Source of the DNA: Ferrovaceae bacterium
GTDB lineage: Bacteria > Pseudomonadota > Gammaproteobacteria > Burkholderiales > Ferrovaceae
Reading direction: 5' to 3'
DNA length: 34,549 nt
Assembly (NCBI GenBank): GCA_027457225.1
Contig: DAIDTL010000001.1
Span: 1-34,549, forward strand
Part shown: positions 25,176 through 33,045 of the stretch, one piece after another
How the letters are laid out: the number at the start of each line of letters is the position of its first letter
How positions within the stretch are numbered: the first letter of the stretch is position 1
Made by a program: the position numbers and the translations under genes
The notes under the pieces: model-generated
Told to the model about the DNA's origin: nothing
Database searches by the model: none
Seen by the model: only the letters and a program-made list of their open reading frames with translations

Positions 25176-26350
25176 TTATTTGCGTGTTCCATTAAACGTT
25201 GTTTAAGCCAGCCTTGCTGGTTGACAATATTCATACCCCAATTGCGCAATCCGGGCAGGCCCCAGCGATCGGACCCGAACAAACGAAACAGCCCATCGGT
25301 CAGTCCCTGCATGGCCAGCACCGGCTCACGCCGGGCCCGCGCGTAGCGCCGCAAGACCGAGGCATCGCCGCAATCCGGACCAGGGCCCCGGCTGACAAGA
25401 ATCGCTGCAAGCTGCGCCGCATCCTGCAAGCCGAGGTTAAGGCCTTGCCCTGCCATGGGATGTACGCCGTGGGCCGCATCACCTACCAGCACAAAGCGCG
25501 GCGCTGTAAGGCGCTCCACCCGCATCAGGCGCAGATCGAATCCTGCTGGCGTTGAACGCTCCTCCAGATGGCCTACGCCATAGCCCACCACCGCCTGGAG
25601 TGCCGCCGTTCGCTCTAAGGGAGAAAGCGTAAGCAGATGTTCTGCATGTTCTGTCTGAGCAGACCAGACCAGCGACACATGGTTCCCCGTCAGTGGCAAC
25701 AATGCAACCACCTCGCCGGGCAGAAACCATTGGCGGGCCACCCCGTCGTGCGGGCGATCCGTGGCGTAATTGGCCACCACCGCCGTCTGACCATAGCTCT
25801 TGAAATGAGCCGCGATGCCCATCCGTTCGCGCAGAGGGGAGTGAAGCCCATCGGCAGCCACCAGAAGCCGCGTACGCAGCGCCTGCCCCTGTTTCAGCGT
25901 GACCCGCACGTGATCCTCGAGCACCGTCACGTCCTGTAGCGTGACCGGTGCATCAACGAGATCTGACCCCGTTTCTCGCACCGCGCCAAGCAATCCCTCC
26001 AACATGGCGCCAGACTCGGCGATAAACCCCAGTGGCGCGCCACTCCCCGGGGCCGGGGCAAATTGCAGCTGCCCCTGGGCGTCTCCCTGCAGCGCCATTT
26101 TGTGGATGCGCTGAATGCGTTCGGAGTCCATGCGCCCCCAGGCACCCACCGCCTCCAGCAGGGACTGACTGGCGAGGCTCATGGCATAGATGCGTTGATC
26201 GAAACCGGAGACTGGTTGAAAGCGCGTCAACGGGGCGTGATCCAGCACCCGGACGCGCTGTCCCGACTGGCGCAGCGCCAACCCCAGGGCAATACCGGTA
26301 ATGCCGGCACCGACGATGAGCACATCCAACGGGGACCCTGCTCGCACCAT
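25172..26350 (-). CDS. UbiH/UbiF/UbiI-family FAD-dependent ubiquinone hydroxylase
   Basis: The 392-residue flavoprotein hydroxylates the ubiquinone ring precursor. The Rossmann motif IVGAGITG is at about 11-18, and the second FAD motif FVLVGDAAHGVHPMAGQGLNLGLQD lies near 282-306. The open frame extends upstream to an unlikely long leader; I chose 26350 because the protein then begins MVRAGSPLDVLIVGAG and lies 2 bases after the ubiH stop. Which ring carbon is hydroxylated (C5 UbiI-like or C6 UbiF-like) cannot be decided from sequence; it is a paralogue of the adjacent ubiH, so two hydroxylation steps are likely shared between them. The stop overlaps dsbC by ATGA. Confidence 0.88.
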   Translation of the reverse strand: MVRAGSPLDVLIVGAGITGIALGLALRQSGQRVRVLDHAPLTRFQPVSGFDQRIYAMSLASQSLLEAVGAWGRMDSERIQRIHKMALQGDAQGQLQFAPAPGSGAPLGFIAESGAMLEGLLGAVRETGSDLVDAPVTLQDVTVLEDHVRVTLKQGQALRTRLLVAADGLHSPLRERMGIAAHFKSYGQTAVVANYATDRPHDGVARQWFLPGEVVALLPLTGNHVSLVWSAQTEHAEHLLTLSPLERTAALQAVVGYGVGHLEERSTPAGFDLRLMRVERLTAPRFVLVGDAAHGVHPMAGQGLNLGLQDAAQLAAILVSRGPGPDCGDASVLRRYARARREPVLAMQGLTDGLFRLFGSDRWGLPGLRNWGMNIVNQQGWLKQRLMEHANK

Positions 26351-26352
26351 GC

Positions 26353-27534
26353 TCAGCCTCTCGAAGACACGCCAAACATCATGACCCGGGCCAAGGCGCG
26401 GCGCGTGATGGGCAACAGGTTCATGGCCGTCAACGCGTTGCCACGCAGCAGGGGCAAGAGCGGCAATCGATTGGAGAACCCGGTCACCAGCGCATGGGTC
26501 AGGCCGATCCCGGCGCGCCGATCGCGTGCACGCAACCGCACGTACCGCGCCAGCATGTCGGCATCTCCCAAGGATTCGCGGGACACGCCCTGCGCCACCC
26601 GGCACAGTCCTGCGGCATCGCGCAGCCCCAGATTAAATCCCTGCCCGGCTACTGGATGCATGGTCTTGGCCGCATTGCCGATACACACGGCGTGGGGGCG
26701 CGTGACCTGCTTCACCACTTTCAGCGTGAGTGGAAACCAGCTGCGCGCGTTCACCCGTAAAAACTGTCCGGCACGATCGCCAAAATAGCGTTGCAGGCGT
26801 GTCAAAAAAATCTCATCGGGTAATGCCACCAGCGCTTCCACTTCGGCCTGGGTGCCGGTCCACACCAGCGCATAGTGGCGCTCAAAAGGAAGCAAGGCCA
26901 CCGGCCCGGAAGGTGTAAAGCGCTCATAGGCACGCCCATGGGGCATTTCATCGGTATGCACTTGTGCCACCAACGCCACCTGGGTATAGGGGGATTCTTT
27001 CGGCGTGCCAAAGGTCGCTGCAGTGAGTGCACGCCCGCCATCGGCCAAGACCGCGAGGCGCGCCGCACAGAACTGCGCTGTCGCCCCCTCTCCCCAATGG
27101 ATTTCAGTCTTGTCCTCGTGAGGGGTAACGCGCGTGACTGCGGCGCCGGTAATCACCTCGATGGAAGTCGCTGTCAGGGCGCGCACCAACGCTTCCACCA
27201 GCGCGTTGTAGCGCATCACATAACCCAGCGCCGGCACTCCGGCATCTTCTGCCGTAATCACGGTCTGGCCAAAATGGCCTTTCTGGGTAACATGGATGTT
27301 GGTGATCGGCGTGACCTCTGATACTGCAGGCCAGGCCCCGAGATCCTCCAGAATCAATTTGCTGCCGTAGGCAATGGCGAGTGTGCGCCGATCATCGGCC
27401 AGCATCGAAGCGCGCGCTTCCAGCAAGGTCACCCCATGTCCGGCGCGAGCAAGCCCCAAGGCCGCAGCAGCTCCCACGGGACCTCCACCGACGATGGCAA
27501 TGTCTTTGCAAACCGTACCCTTCGCGGCCTTCAT
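26353..27534 (-). CDS. ubiH: 2-octaprenyl-6-methoxyphenol hydroxylase UbiH
   Basis: The 393-residue flavin monooxygenase acts in aerobic ubiquinone synthesis. It starts MKAAKGTVCKDIAIVGGGPVG (FAD motif near 12-17), then has DDRRTLAIAYGS and TPITNIHVTQKGHFG, segments typical of UbiH rather than its paralogues. The C-terminal FAD motif is IGNAAKTMHPVAGQGFNLGLRD, where GNAA replaces GDAA exactly as in E. coli UbiH. I chose the ATG at 27534, which overlaps the pepP stop by 4 bases; an ATG at 27549 would add five residues. It lies between pepP and the second hydroxylase, the same order (pepP-ubiH-ubiI) as in E. coli. Confidence 0.92.
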   Translation of the reverse strand: MKAAKGTVCKDIAIVGGGPVGAAAALGLARAGHGVTLLEARASMLADDRRTLAIAYGSKLILEDLGAWPAVSEVTPITNIHVTQKGHFGQTVITAEDAGVPALGYVMRYNALVEALVRALTATSIEVITGAAVTRVTPHEDKTEIHWGEGATAQFCAARLAVLADGGRALTAATFGTPKESPYTQVALVAQVHTDEMPHGRAYERFTPSGPVALLPFERHYALVWTGTQAEVEALVALPDEIFLTRLQRYFGDRAGQFLRVNARSWFPLTLKVVKQVTRPHAVCIGNAAKTMHPVAGQGFNLGLRDAAGLCRVAQGVSRESLGDADMLARYVRLRARDRRAGIGLTHALVTGFSNRLPLLPLLRGNALTAMNLLPITRRALARVMMFGVSSRG

Positions 27535-28871
27535 GCTTTGTCCATCCACGCTTCAATCGCTTCGATGGTCTTCGGTGCCTCTGCGGTCAACACCGTGTGC
27601 CCTGATGCCGTCACCACCACATCGTCCTCAATGCGAATGCCCATGTGATGAAAGGCTTTGGGCACCCTCGTCCCGGGCCGTACATACAGACCCGGCTCCA
27701 CGGTCAGCACCATGCCTGCCTGCAGGCGACGCGAGCGGCCGTCGCGGGTGTACTCGCCCACATCATGCACATCGCGGCCCAGCCAATGTCCGGTGCGATG
27801 CATGTAAAAGCGGCGATAGTCGCCGGACTCGATGACCCCTGCGACGGTACCACGACAAATTTTGAGATCAATCAGCCCACGCACCAGTACTTCAAGTGCC
27901 GCCTGGTGATATGCGGCAAAAGGAGCGCCGGGTTTGATGGTCCGAAGTGCAGCCATCTGCGCGGCCAGCACAATCTCATAGAGGGCGCGCTGCGCCCCGG
28001 AAAAGGTGCCATTAACCGGAAAGGTGCGACTGATGTCTGAGGCGTAGCCCTGCCATTCACAACCCGCGTCAATCAACAACAGATCGCCAGCCTTGAGCAA
28101 CGCGCCATTCTTAACATAGTGCAACACGCAGGCGTTGGGGCCTCCCGCCACAATGGAAGGGTACGCCGGGGCCTCCGAACCGTGACGACGAAATTCGTGC
28201 AGCAGCTCGGCTTCCACTTCAAATTCGTAGCGTCCAGGTTGCGTAAACTGCATGGCGCGCCGATGGGCCAACACCGAAATGGCCGCCGCCTGTTTCATCA
28301 GTTTCAGTTCGCCCGCATCCTTGATCAGACGCATTTCATCCAGCGCATGGCGCACTTCGCACAACGCCGCCGGGGCCGTTACGCCGCTGCGGACCTGCTT
28401 GCGCACGGTATTCAACCATCCGGTCACACGCTTGTCCCAGGCTTCATCCAGCCCGATGGGAGTATGTAGGGCAGGGCAATTGGCCAGCAGCCCGGGCATG
28501 CGCGCTTCCAGTTGCGCAATGGGATGAGCTTCGTCCACGCCGTAACGGGTCCGGGCCGCCCGAGGGCCGACACGATGGCCATCCCAGATTTCGCTTTGGG
28601 CGTCGCGCGGCCGGCAAAACAGCACCGAACGAGGTGTACGCCCCCCCACCAATACCAGCACCGCTTCGGGTTCGTGAAAGCCGGTGAGGTAATGGAAATG
28701 GCTGTCCCAGCGATAGAGGTAATGGGTATCCGCATTGCGCAGGCGCTCGGGTGCCGTGGGAATAACGGCGACACCGCCCTGCAGGGCGCGCGCCAGACGG
28801 CGGCGCCGGGCCTGATACGTGGCGCAACTGGGGTCAGGCCTTAATTTTTTTTCAGTGACGGCGCGATTCAA
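27531..28871 (-). CDS. pepP: Xaa-Pro aminopeptidase P (TTG start, repeat-encoded N-terminus)
   Basis: PepP removes N-terminal residues preceding proline, using two manganese ions in a pita-bread fold. Metal ligands are all present: D268 and D279 (LLIDAGCEWQGYASDISRT), H362 (HRTGHWLGRDVHDVG), E392 (TVEPGLY) and E415 (IRIEDD), counted from the chosen TTG. Two TTG starts are possible, 28889 (overlapping the murU stop as TTGA) and 28871; I prefer 28871 because GGAG lies 7 bases upstream. Either way, residues before CATYQARRRRL (KKLRPDPS) are encoded by a GGGGTCAGG repeat, and the start that E. coli-like proteins would use here is missing. The body of the protein is normal in length and motifs. 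Confidence 0.9.
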   Translation of the reverse strand: MNRAVTEKKLRPDPSCATYQARRRRLARALQGGVAVIPTAPERLRNADTHYLYRWDSHFHYLTGFHEPEAVLVLVGGRTPRSVLFCRPRDAQSEIWDGHRVGPRAARTRYGVDEAHPIAQLEARMPGLLANCPALHTPIGLDEAWDKRVTGWLNTVRKQVRSGVTAPAALCEVRHALDEMRLIKDAGELKLMKQAAAISVLAHRRAMQFTQPGRYEFEVEAELLHEFRRHGSEAPAYPSIVAGGPNACVLHYVKNGALLKAGDLLLIDAGCEWQGYASDISRTFPVNGTFSGAQRALYEIVLAAQMAALRTIKPGAPFAAYHQAALEVLVRGLIDLKICRGTVAGVIESGDYRRFYMHRTGHWLGRDVHDVGEYTRDGRSRRLQAGMVLTVEPGLYVRPGTRVPKAFHHMGIRIEDDVVVTASGHTVLTAEAPKTIEAIEAWMDKA

Positions 28872-28913
28872 ATCCTGTCTCCAGTTCAAGGGCCAGCATT
28901 AAGATCTGTCCCC
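28830..28913. repeat. Inverted pair of GGGG(A/T)CA repeats at the murU-pepP junction
   Basis: GGGGTCAGGCCTTAAT (28830-28845) and ATTAAGATCTGTCCCC (28898-28913) are imperfect inverted copies, 13 of 16 matching when paired, flanking about 52 bases. The left copy codes the N-terminus of PepP and the right copy the C-terminus of MurU (GTDLNAGP). The pair looks like a small hairpin element inserted between the two genes. Confidence 0.65.
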
Positions 28914-29587
28914 AATTCCAATTGTTCCAGATCGGCTGCGGTGCCCACATTGACCCAGCGACCGCGGTAGTATTCGCCACTCACTACATTGCGTGCCACA
29001 GCAGCGTGCAGCAGGGGGCCCAATTCGGCAGGTTGTCCTGGGGGCAATGCCTCGAAAAAGCGGCGGCGAAAAACACCCATGTTGCCATAGGTACCGGCGT
29101 TTTGCCCCACTGCCGTCACGCGGTTATCCAGTAACGAAAAATCCTGCGGATAACGCGGGTCATCCACCAGCACCAGATGCGCCTCGGTAATCCCTGCGGG
29201 ATCGGCGATAAAGTCTTCCAGCGGTGCGCGCAGGCGCGCGTAACGATAGGTGGTGTAAAGATCGGCGCTGACCAGCAGGAAAGCCTGCGCCGTCAATAGC
29301 GGCAAGGCCGTGGCCACGCCCCCCGCAGTGCCCAGCGCCGTGCCTTCGCGCGACCAGCGCACGGTCACGCCCCAGCGTGCGCCATCACCGATGGCGTCTT
29401 CGATCTGCTCCCCCAGCCAGGCATGATTGATGACAAGATCAGTGAATCCGGCTGCCGCGAGGCGCTCCACTTGCCACACGATCAGGGGCTTGCCGTGTAC
29501 CACCTGGAGCGGTTTGGGCACCAGATCCGTGAGCGGGCGCATACGCTCGCCGCGTCCGGCCGCAAGGATCATGGCCTGAAGGCTCAA
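28886..29587 (-). CDS. murU: N-acetylmuramate alpha-1-phosphate uridylyltransferase
   Basis: MurU makes UDP-N-acetylmuramic acid from MurNAc-1-phosphate and UTP, a shortcut for recycling peptidoglycan. The 233-residue nucleotidyltransferase has the signature LAAGRGERMRPLTDLVPKPL (residues 8-27), GTAGGV near 86-91 and a YGNMGVF segment. Its partner kinase AmgK is encoded directly upstream. The start is TTG at 29587, overlapping the amgK stop as TTGA; an ATG at 29572 is the alternative and would still leave the signature intact. The C-terminal GTDLNAGP is encoded by a GGGGACA repeat. Confidence 0.9.
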   Translation of the reverse strand: MSLQAMILAAGRGERMRPLTDLVPKPLQVVHGKPLIVWQVERLAAAGFTDLVINHAWLGEQIEDAIGDGARWGVTVRWSREGTALGTAGGVATALPLLTAQAFLLVSADLYTTYRYARLRAPLEDFIADPAGITEAHLVLVDDPRYPQDFSLLDNRVTAVGQNAGTYGNMGVFRRRFFEALPPGQPAELGPLLHAAVARNVVSGEYYRGRWVNVGTAADLEQLELGTDLNAGP

Positions 29588-30591
29588 AACGTCAACCCCA
29601 CAGCCGTGTCCTGGCCACTGATTCGGTGCAGCATATGGGCCAGTGGGCGCAATTCGCGATAGCGCACGCAGGTTTCCAGCACATACTGCAACACGCGCGG
29701 CAGGTCCTGCAGGTAGCCCGACTTGCCATCACGGTGATGAAGGCGGGCAAAAATCCCCAGCACTTTCAAATGACGCTGCACGCCCATCCATTCAAAATCA
29801 CGATAGTACTCACCAAAATCGGCGGCTACCGCCAATTGGGCGGCACGGGCCTGCTCCCAATAGCGCACCAGCCAGTCCAGCCTTTGTGCCTCTTCCTGAC
29901 GCACATAGGCATCCTTGAGTAACGACACGGCGTCGTAAGTGATAGGACCATATACTGCATCCTGAAAATCCAGGATCCCGGGATTGGGATGGCACACCAT
30001 GAGGTTGCGCGAATGGTAGTCGCGATGCACAAACACTTTGGGCTGGGCAAGCGCGTTGGCGACAAGGGCGTTGACACTCTGCTCAAAGGCCTTCTGCTCG
30101 GCAGCGTCAAGCTGCTGACCCAAATGGCGCTCCACATACCATTCCGGAAAAAGCGCCACTTCACGGCGCAACAGCGCTTCATCGTATTCCGGCAGACAAC
30201 CGGGGCGACTGGCGCGCTGCAAGGTCACCAGAGCAGACAATGCGGCGCGATACAACTGCTGTGCGGTAGCGTCAGTGGCCCTGGGCGCCGCCAGCGCCTC
30301 GAGGTAAGTGGTGTGCCCCAGATCGGTCAGCAGCAAAAATCCCCGTGCCACATCGGCCCGCAAGATCTGCGGCACATGCACGCCTGCTCCGGCAAACAGT
30401 GCCGCCACCGCCATGAAGGGATGACAGTCTTCCTTTTCTGGCGGGGCGTCCATTACGATGAAGGTTTCCGAGCCGCATGTCAGGCGAAAGTAGCGCCGGA
30501 AACTGGCGTCGGAGGAGGCCGGTGTCAGGGCACTGAGTGGGGCCGGGTGGGTTTCATTGACCCAGGCGTGCAAGGCATTGAGGCGGTGCAA
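29584..30591 (-). CDS. amgK: N-acetylmuramate/N-acetylglucosamine kinase AmgK
   Basis: AmgK phosphorylates MurNAc (and GlcNAc) at the anomeric position with ATP, feeding MurU in cell-wall recycling. The 335-residue protein is an aminoglycoside-phosphotransferase-type kinase: FVHRDYHSRNLMV is the catalytic loop (near 187-199) and GILDFQDAVYGP the metal-binding loop (near 204-215). The start is TTG at 30591, with GGAG about 8 bases upstream (GGAGCTTACTCT then TTG); no ATG is closer. It is the first gene of the minus operon and is divergent from lptD. Confidence 0.88.
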   Translation of the reverse strand: MHRLNALHAWVNETHPAPLSALTPASSDASFRRYFRLTCGSETFIVMDAPPEKEDCHPFMAVAALFAGAGVHVPQILRADVARGFLLLTDLGHTTYLEALAAPRATDATAQQLYRAALSALVTLQRASRPGCLPEYDEALLRREVALFPEWYVERHLGQQLDAAEQKAFEQSVNALVANALAQPKVFVHRDYHSRNLMVCHPNPGILDFQDAVYGPITYDAVSLLKDAYVRQEEAQRLDWLVRYWEQARAAQLAVAADFGEYYRDFEWMGVQRHLKVLGIFARLHHRDGKSGYLQDLPRVLQYVLETCVRYRELRPLAHMLHRISGQDTAVGLTF

Positions 30592-30625
30592 AGAGTAAGC
30601 TCCAGCGTGTCGTGGGAATTGCTTA

Positions 30626-30655
30626 TTGCCTGAATTTATGCGATTTTACCAAAAT
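30626..30655 (+). promoter_or_regulatory. Possible lptD promoter
   Basis: TTGCCT (30626-30631) and CAAAAT (30650-30655) are 18 bp apart on the plus strand, about 20 bases before the lptD ATG. Both are weak matches. It would overlap the amgK promoter, so the two operons may compete. Confidence 0.3.
30643..30651 (-). promoter_or_regulatory. Extended -10 promoter of the amgK operon
   Basis: On the minus strand TGGTAAAAT (TAAAAT at 30648-30643) is an extended -10, the same form as at miaB. It would start transcription about 45 bases upstream of the amgK TTG. It lies in the 84-base gap shared with lptD. Confidence 0.45.
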
Positions 30656-30675
30656 TATTGCGCCGACCCCTGCTG

Positions 30676-33045
30676 ATGCACCCGAAGCCTCTCTGCGCCT
30701 TGACTCTGGTTTTGGCAATGCTCGCCCAAACCGTGGCCGCGGAGGAGCAGCAACGCCCAGGCCCCACACTAAAATCGGCACCCAGCTTTGATGTCGCGAT
30801 TCCGGGAGCTGCGGGGAGCAACGATCAGGTGGTGTTCATTCGCGCCGACAGCATCACCAGCCAAACCGATGTGGAAATGGATGCCGATGGTCACGCCGAG
30901 GTACGGCGCCAAGGGATTGTGATCACGGCGGATCATATCCACTACCAGCAACCCACCCAGACAGTAGAAGCCAGCGGCAATATACGCATGGTACGCAACA
31001 ACGCCCTGATCCTGGAAGGGCCGCACGCCGTGTACGATCTCGATACCCATCTCGGCTACATGGAATCCCCCACCTTCAGTTACCCCGGCAATGACAAGCG
31101 CCCCTGGACAGCGCGTGGCGATGCCACCTGGCTGGAATTCGTGGCCGATGACAAAGAACGCCTGCTCAACACCGAATACACCACCTGCCCGCTGGGGCGC
31201 AATGACTGGTATATCCGCTCCGGGCAGGTGGATCTGGACCATACCAAGCAGGAGGGGATCAGCAAAGACGGCACCGTTAATTTCTTCGACGTGCCCATCG
31301 TGTATGCGCCGAGCCTGTCCTTCCCGCTCGACAACAATCGCAAATCCGGTGTGCTGGCCCCCACCTATGGGGTCACGGCCACCACCGGGCAGGACATTGC
31401 AGTGCCCTATTATTTCAACATCGCCCCCAACATGGACGACACGGTCACTCCACGCACCATGAGTACCCGCGGTCTGCAACTGGGCAACGAGTTTCGCTAT
31501 CTGGAACCCACGCTCAGCGGCACCCTCAGTACCGAATACATGCAGCGAGACATCGTGACGGGCACCGATCGCTGGTATGGACAATGGATCCACAATCAGC
31601 AAATCCTTCCCGGCCTCAATTTTTCGGCAAACGTGCAAGCGGCCTCGGATCCCAATTACCTGATTGATCTCAGCACCTTGCTGGGTCCGCCGGGGCTCGC
31701 GTATCTGCCGCGGGATTTCAACCTGAGCTATAGCGGGTTGCCTGGCTGGGACATTTCTGCGCACTCCGTGTCGTATCAGACCCTGGTAGGCGCCATCCCG
31801 CAATTCCGCATCGAACCCCAAATCAACGCCCATTGGTCCCAGGACAACTGGAACGGCCTCAACCTGGATTTTTCTTCGCAATACTCGTCATTCCGTAGCC
31901 CCGGACCCAACGTGACGCCGGGCAATGTGATGGTCAACGGCATCACCTACAACTCCAATTACCAATCCATAGACAGCGGCAACCGAACGGTACTCTACCC
32001 CACGCTGACCCTTCCCTGGCGCAACAGCTACAGCTACATGACGTTCAAAACCGGCCTTAATTTCACCGAATATCAACTGGGCGAATTCAACACCGAGCCC
32101 AACAGTCGCTATACCCGTGCCTTGCCTATCACCAGCGTGGACAGCGGCCTGCTGTTTGATCGCGAGACCTCGCTATTTGACAAGTCGGTGGTGCAGACCC
32201 TGGAGCCCCGGCTCTACTACGTCTACATCCCCTATCGGGACCAGTCTCAATTGCCGGTATTTGATACGGCCCTGGCCGACTTCAATCGTTCCACCATCTT
32301 CACGGAAAACCAGTACGACGGAATCGACCGCATCAACAACGCCAACCAGGTCACTGCAGCCGTTACCAGCCGAATCCTCGACCCCAACTCAGGCCAGGAG
32401 ATCATCAACGGCATGATCGGTCAGCGCTTTTATTTCACGCCCAATGCCGTCCTGCTGCCGGGGCAATTGCCGCCCCCCGCCCAGACGTCCGACGTCCTGA
32501 TCTCCCTCGCCGCCCGTGTGACCCAGCGCTGGAAACTGGACAGTTACTTCAATTTCGACGCCCATGACCTGCACACGCAGCAAATGATGGCCAGCACCAC
32601 CTACACAGCGGCCCCAGGCAAAGTCTTCAATCTAAGCTACCGTATCGATACGCCCATCCCCGGCGTCCCGACGATTCTGACCACGCCCACCACCACCTCC
32701 ACCTTCGTTCCCGGGGCCACCACGCCCATCAACGTACTGACCGCCGTCAAACAATGGGATATCTCCAGTGAGTGGCCGCTGTCCAGCCAGCTGTCATTTC
32801 TGGGACGGGTGGCCTATTCCACCCTGGACAATCAAGTAGTGGAAGGCTTGATGGGCCTTGAGTATAATCAGGGGTGCTGGGCCCTGCGGATCATTACCAC
32901 GCGCTTTGCTGTCACCTCTGTTCAAACCAACAGCGCTTTTTACGTACAACTGGAGCTGGGCGGACTGGGCCTGGGTCAGAACCCCCTAGAGGCGTTGCGC
33001 CGGAATATCCCCGGTTACATCAAAACTAACGAGATTATTCCATGA
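30676..33045 (+). CDS. lptD: LPS-assembly protein LptD
   Basis: LptD is the outer-membrane beta-barrel that inserts lipopolysaccharide into the outer leaflet with LptE. The 789-residue precursor has a signal peptide (1-22, cut after VAA), a periplasmic OstA jellyroll domain (about 50-190: IRADSITSQTDVEMDADG, VEASGNIRMVRNN) and a barrel of aromatic-rich strands to the end. I chose the ATG at 30676; a TTG at 30658 would add six residues before the signal peptide. The mature protein has only two cysteines, C171 (YTTCPLG) and C734 (NQGCWALR), where E. coli has four, so one interdomain disulfide is expected. The stop overlaps surA by ATGA. Confidence 0.95.
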   Translation: MHPKPLCALTLVLAMLAQTVAAEEQQRPGPTLKSAPSFDVAIPGAAGSNDQVVFIRADSITSQTDVEMDADGHAEVRRQGIVITADHIHYQQPTQTVEASGNIRMVRNNALILEGPHAVYDLDTHLGYMESPTFSYPGNDKRPWTARGDATWLEFVADDKERLLNTEYTTCPLGRNDWYIRSGQVDLDHTKQEGISKDGTVNFFDVPIVYAPSLSFPLDNNRKSGVLAPTYGVTATTGQDIAVPYYFNIAPNMDDTVTPRTMSTRGLQLGNEFRYLEPTLSGTLSTEYMQRDIVTGTDRWYGQWIHNQQILPGLNFSANVQAASDPNYLIDLSTLLGPPGLAYLPRDFNLSYSGLPGWDISAHSVSYQTLVGAIPQFRIEPQINAHWSQDNWNGLNLDFSSQYSSFRSPGPNVTPGNVMVNGITYNSNYQSIDSGNRTVLYPTLTLPWRNSYSYMTFKTGLNFTEYQLGEFNTEPNSRYTRALPITSVDSGLLFDRETSLFDKSVVQTLEPRLYYVYIPYRDQSQLPVFDTALADFNRSTIFTENQYDGIDRINNANQVTAAVTSRILDPNSGQEIINGMIGQRFYFTPNAVLLPGQLPPPAQTSDVLISLAARVTQRWKLDSYFNFDAHDLHTQQMMASTTYTAAPGKVFNLSYRIDTPIPGVPTILTTPTTTSTFVPGATTPINVLTAVKQWDISSEWPLSSQLSFLGRVAYSTLDNQVVEGLMGLEYNQGCWALRIITTRFAVTSVQTNSAFYVQLELGGLGLGQNPLEALRRNIPGYIKTNEIIP

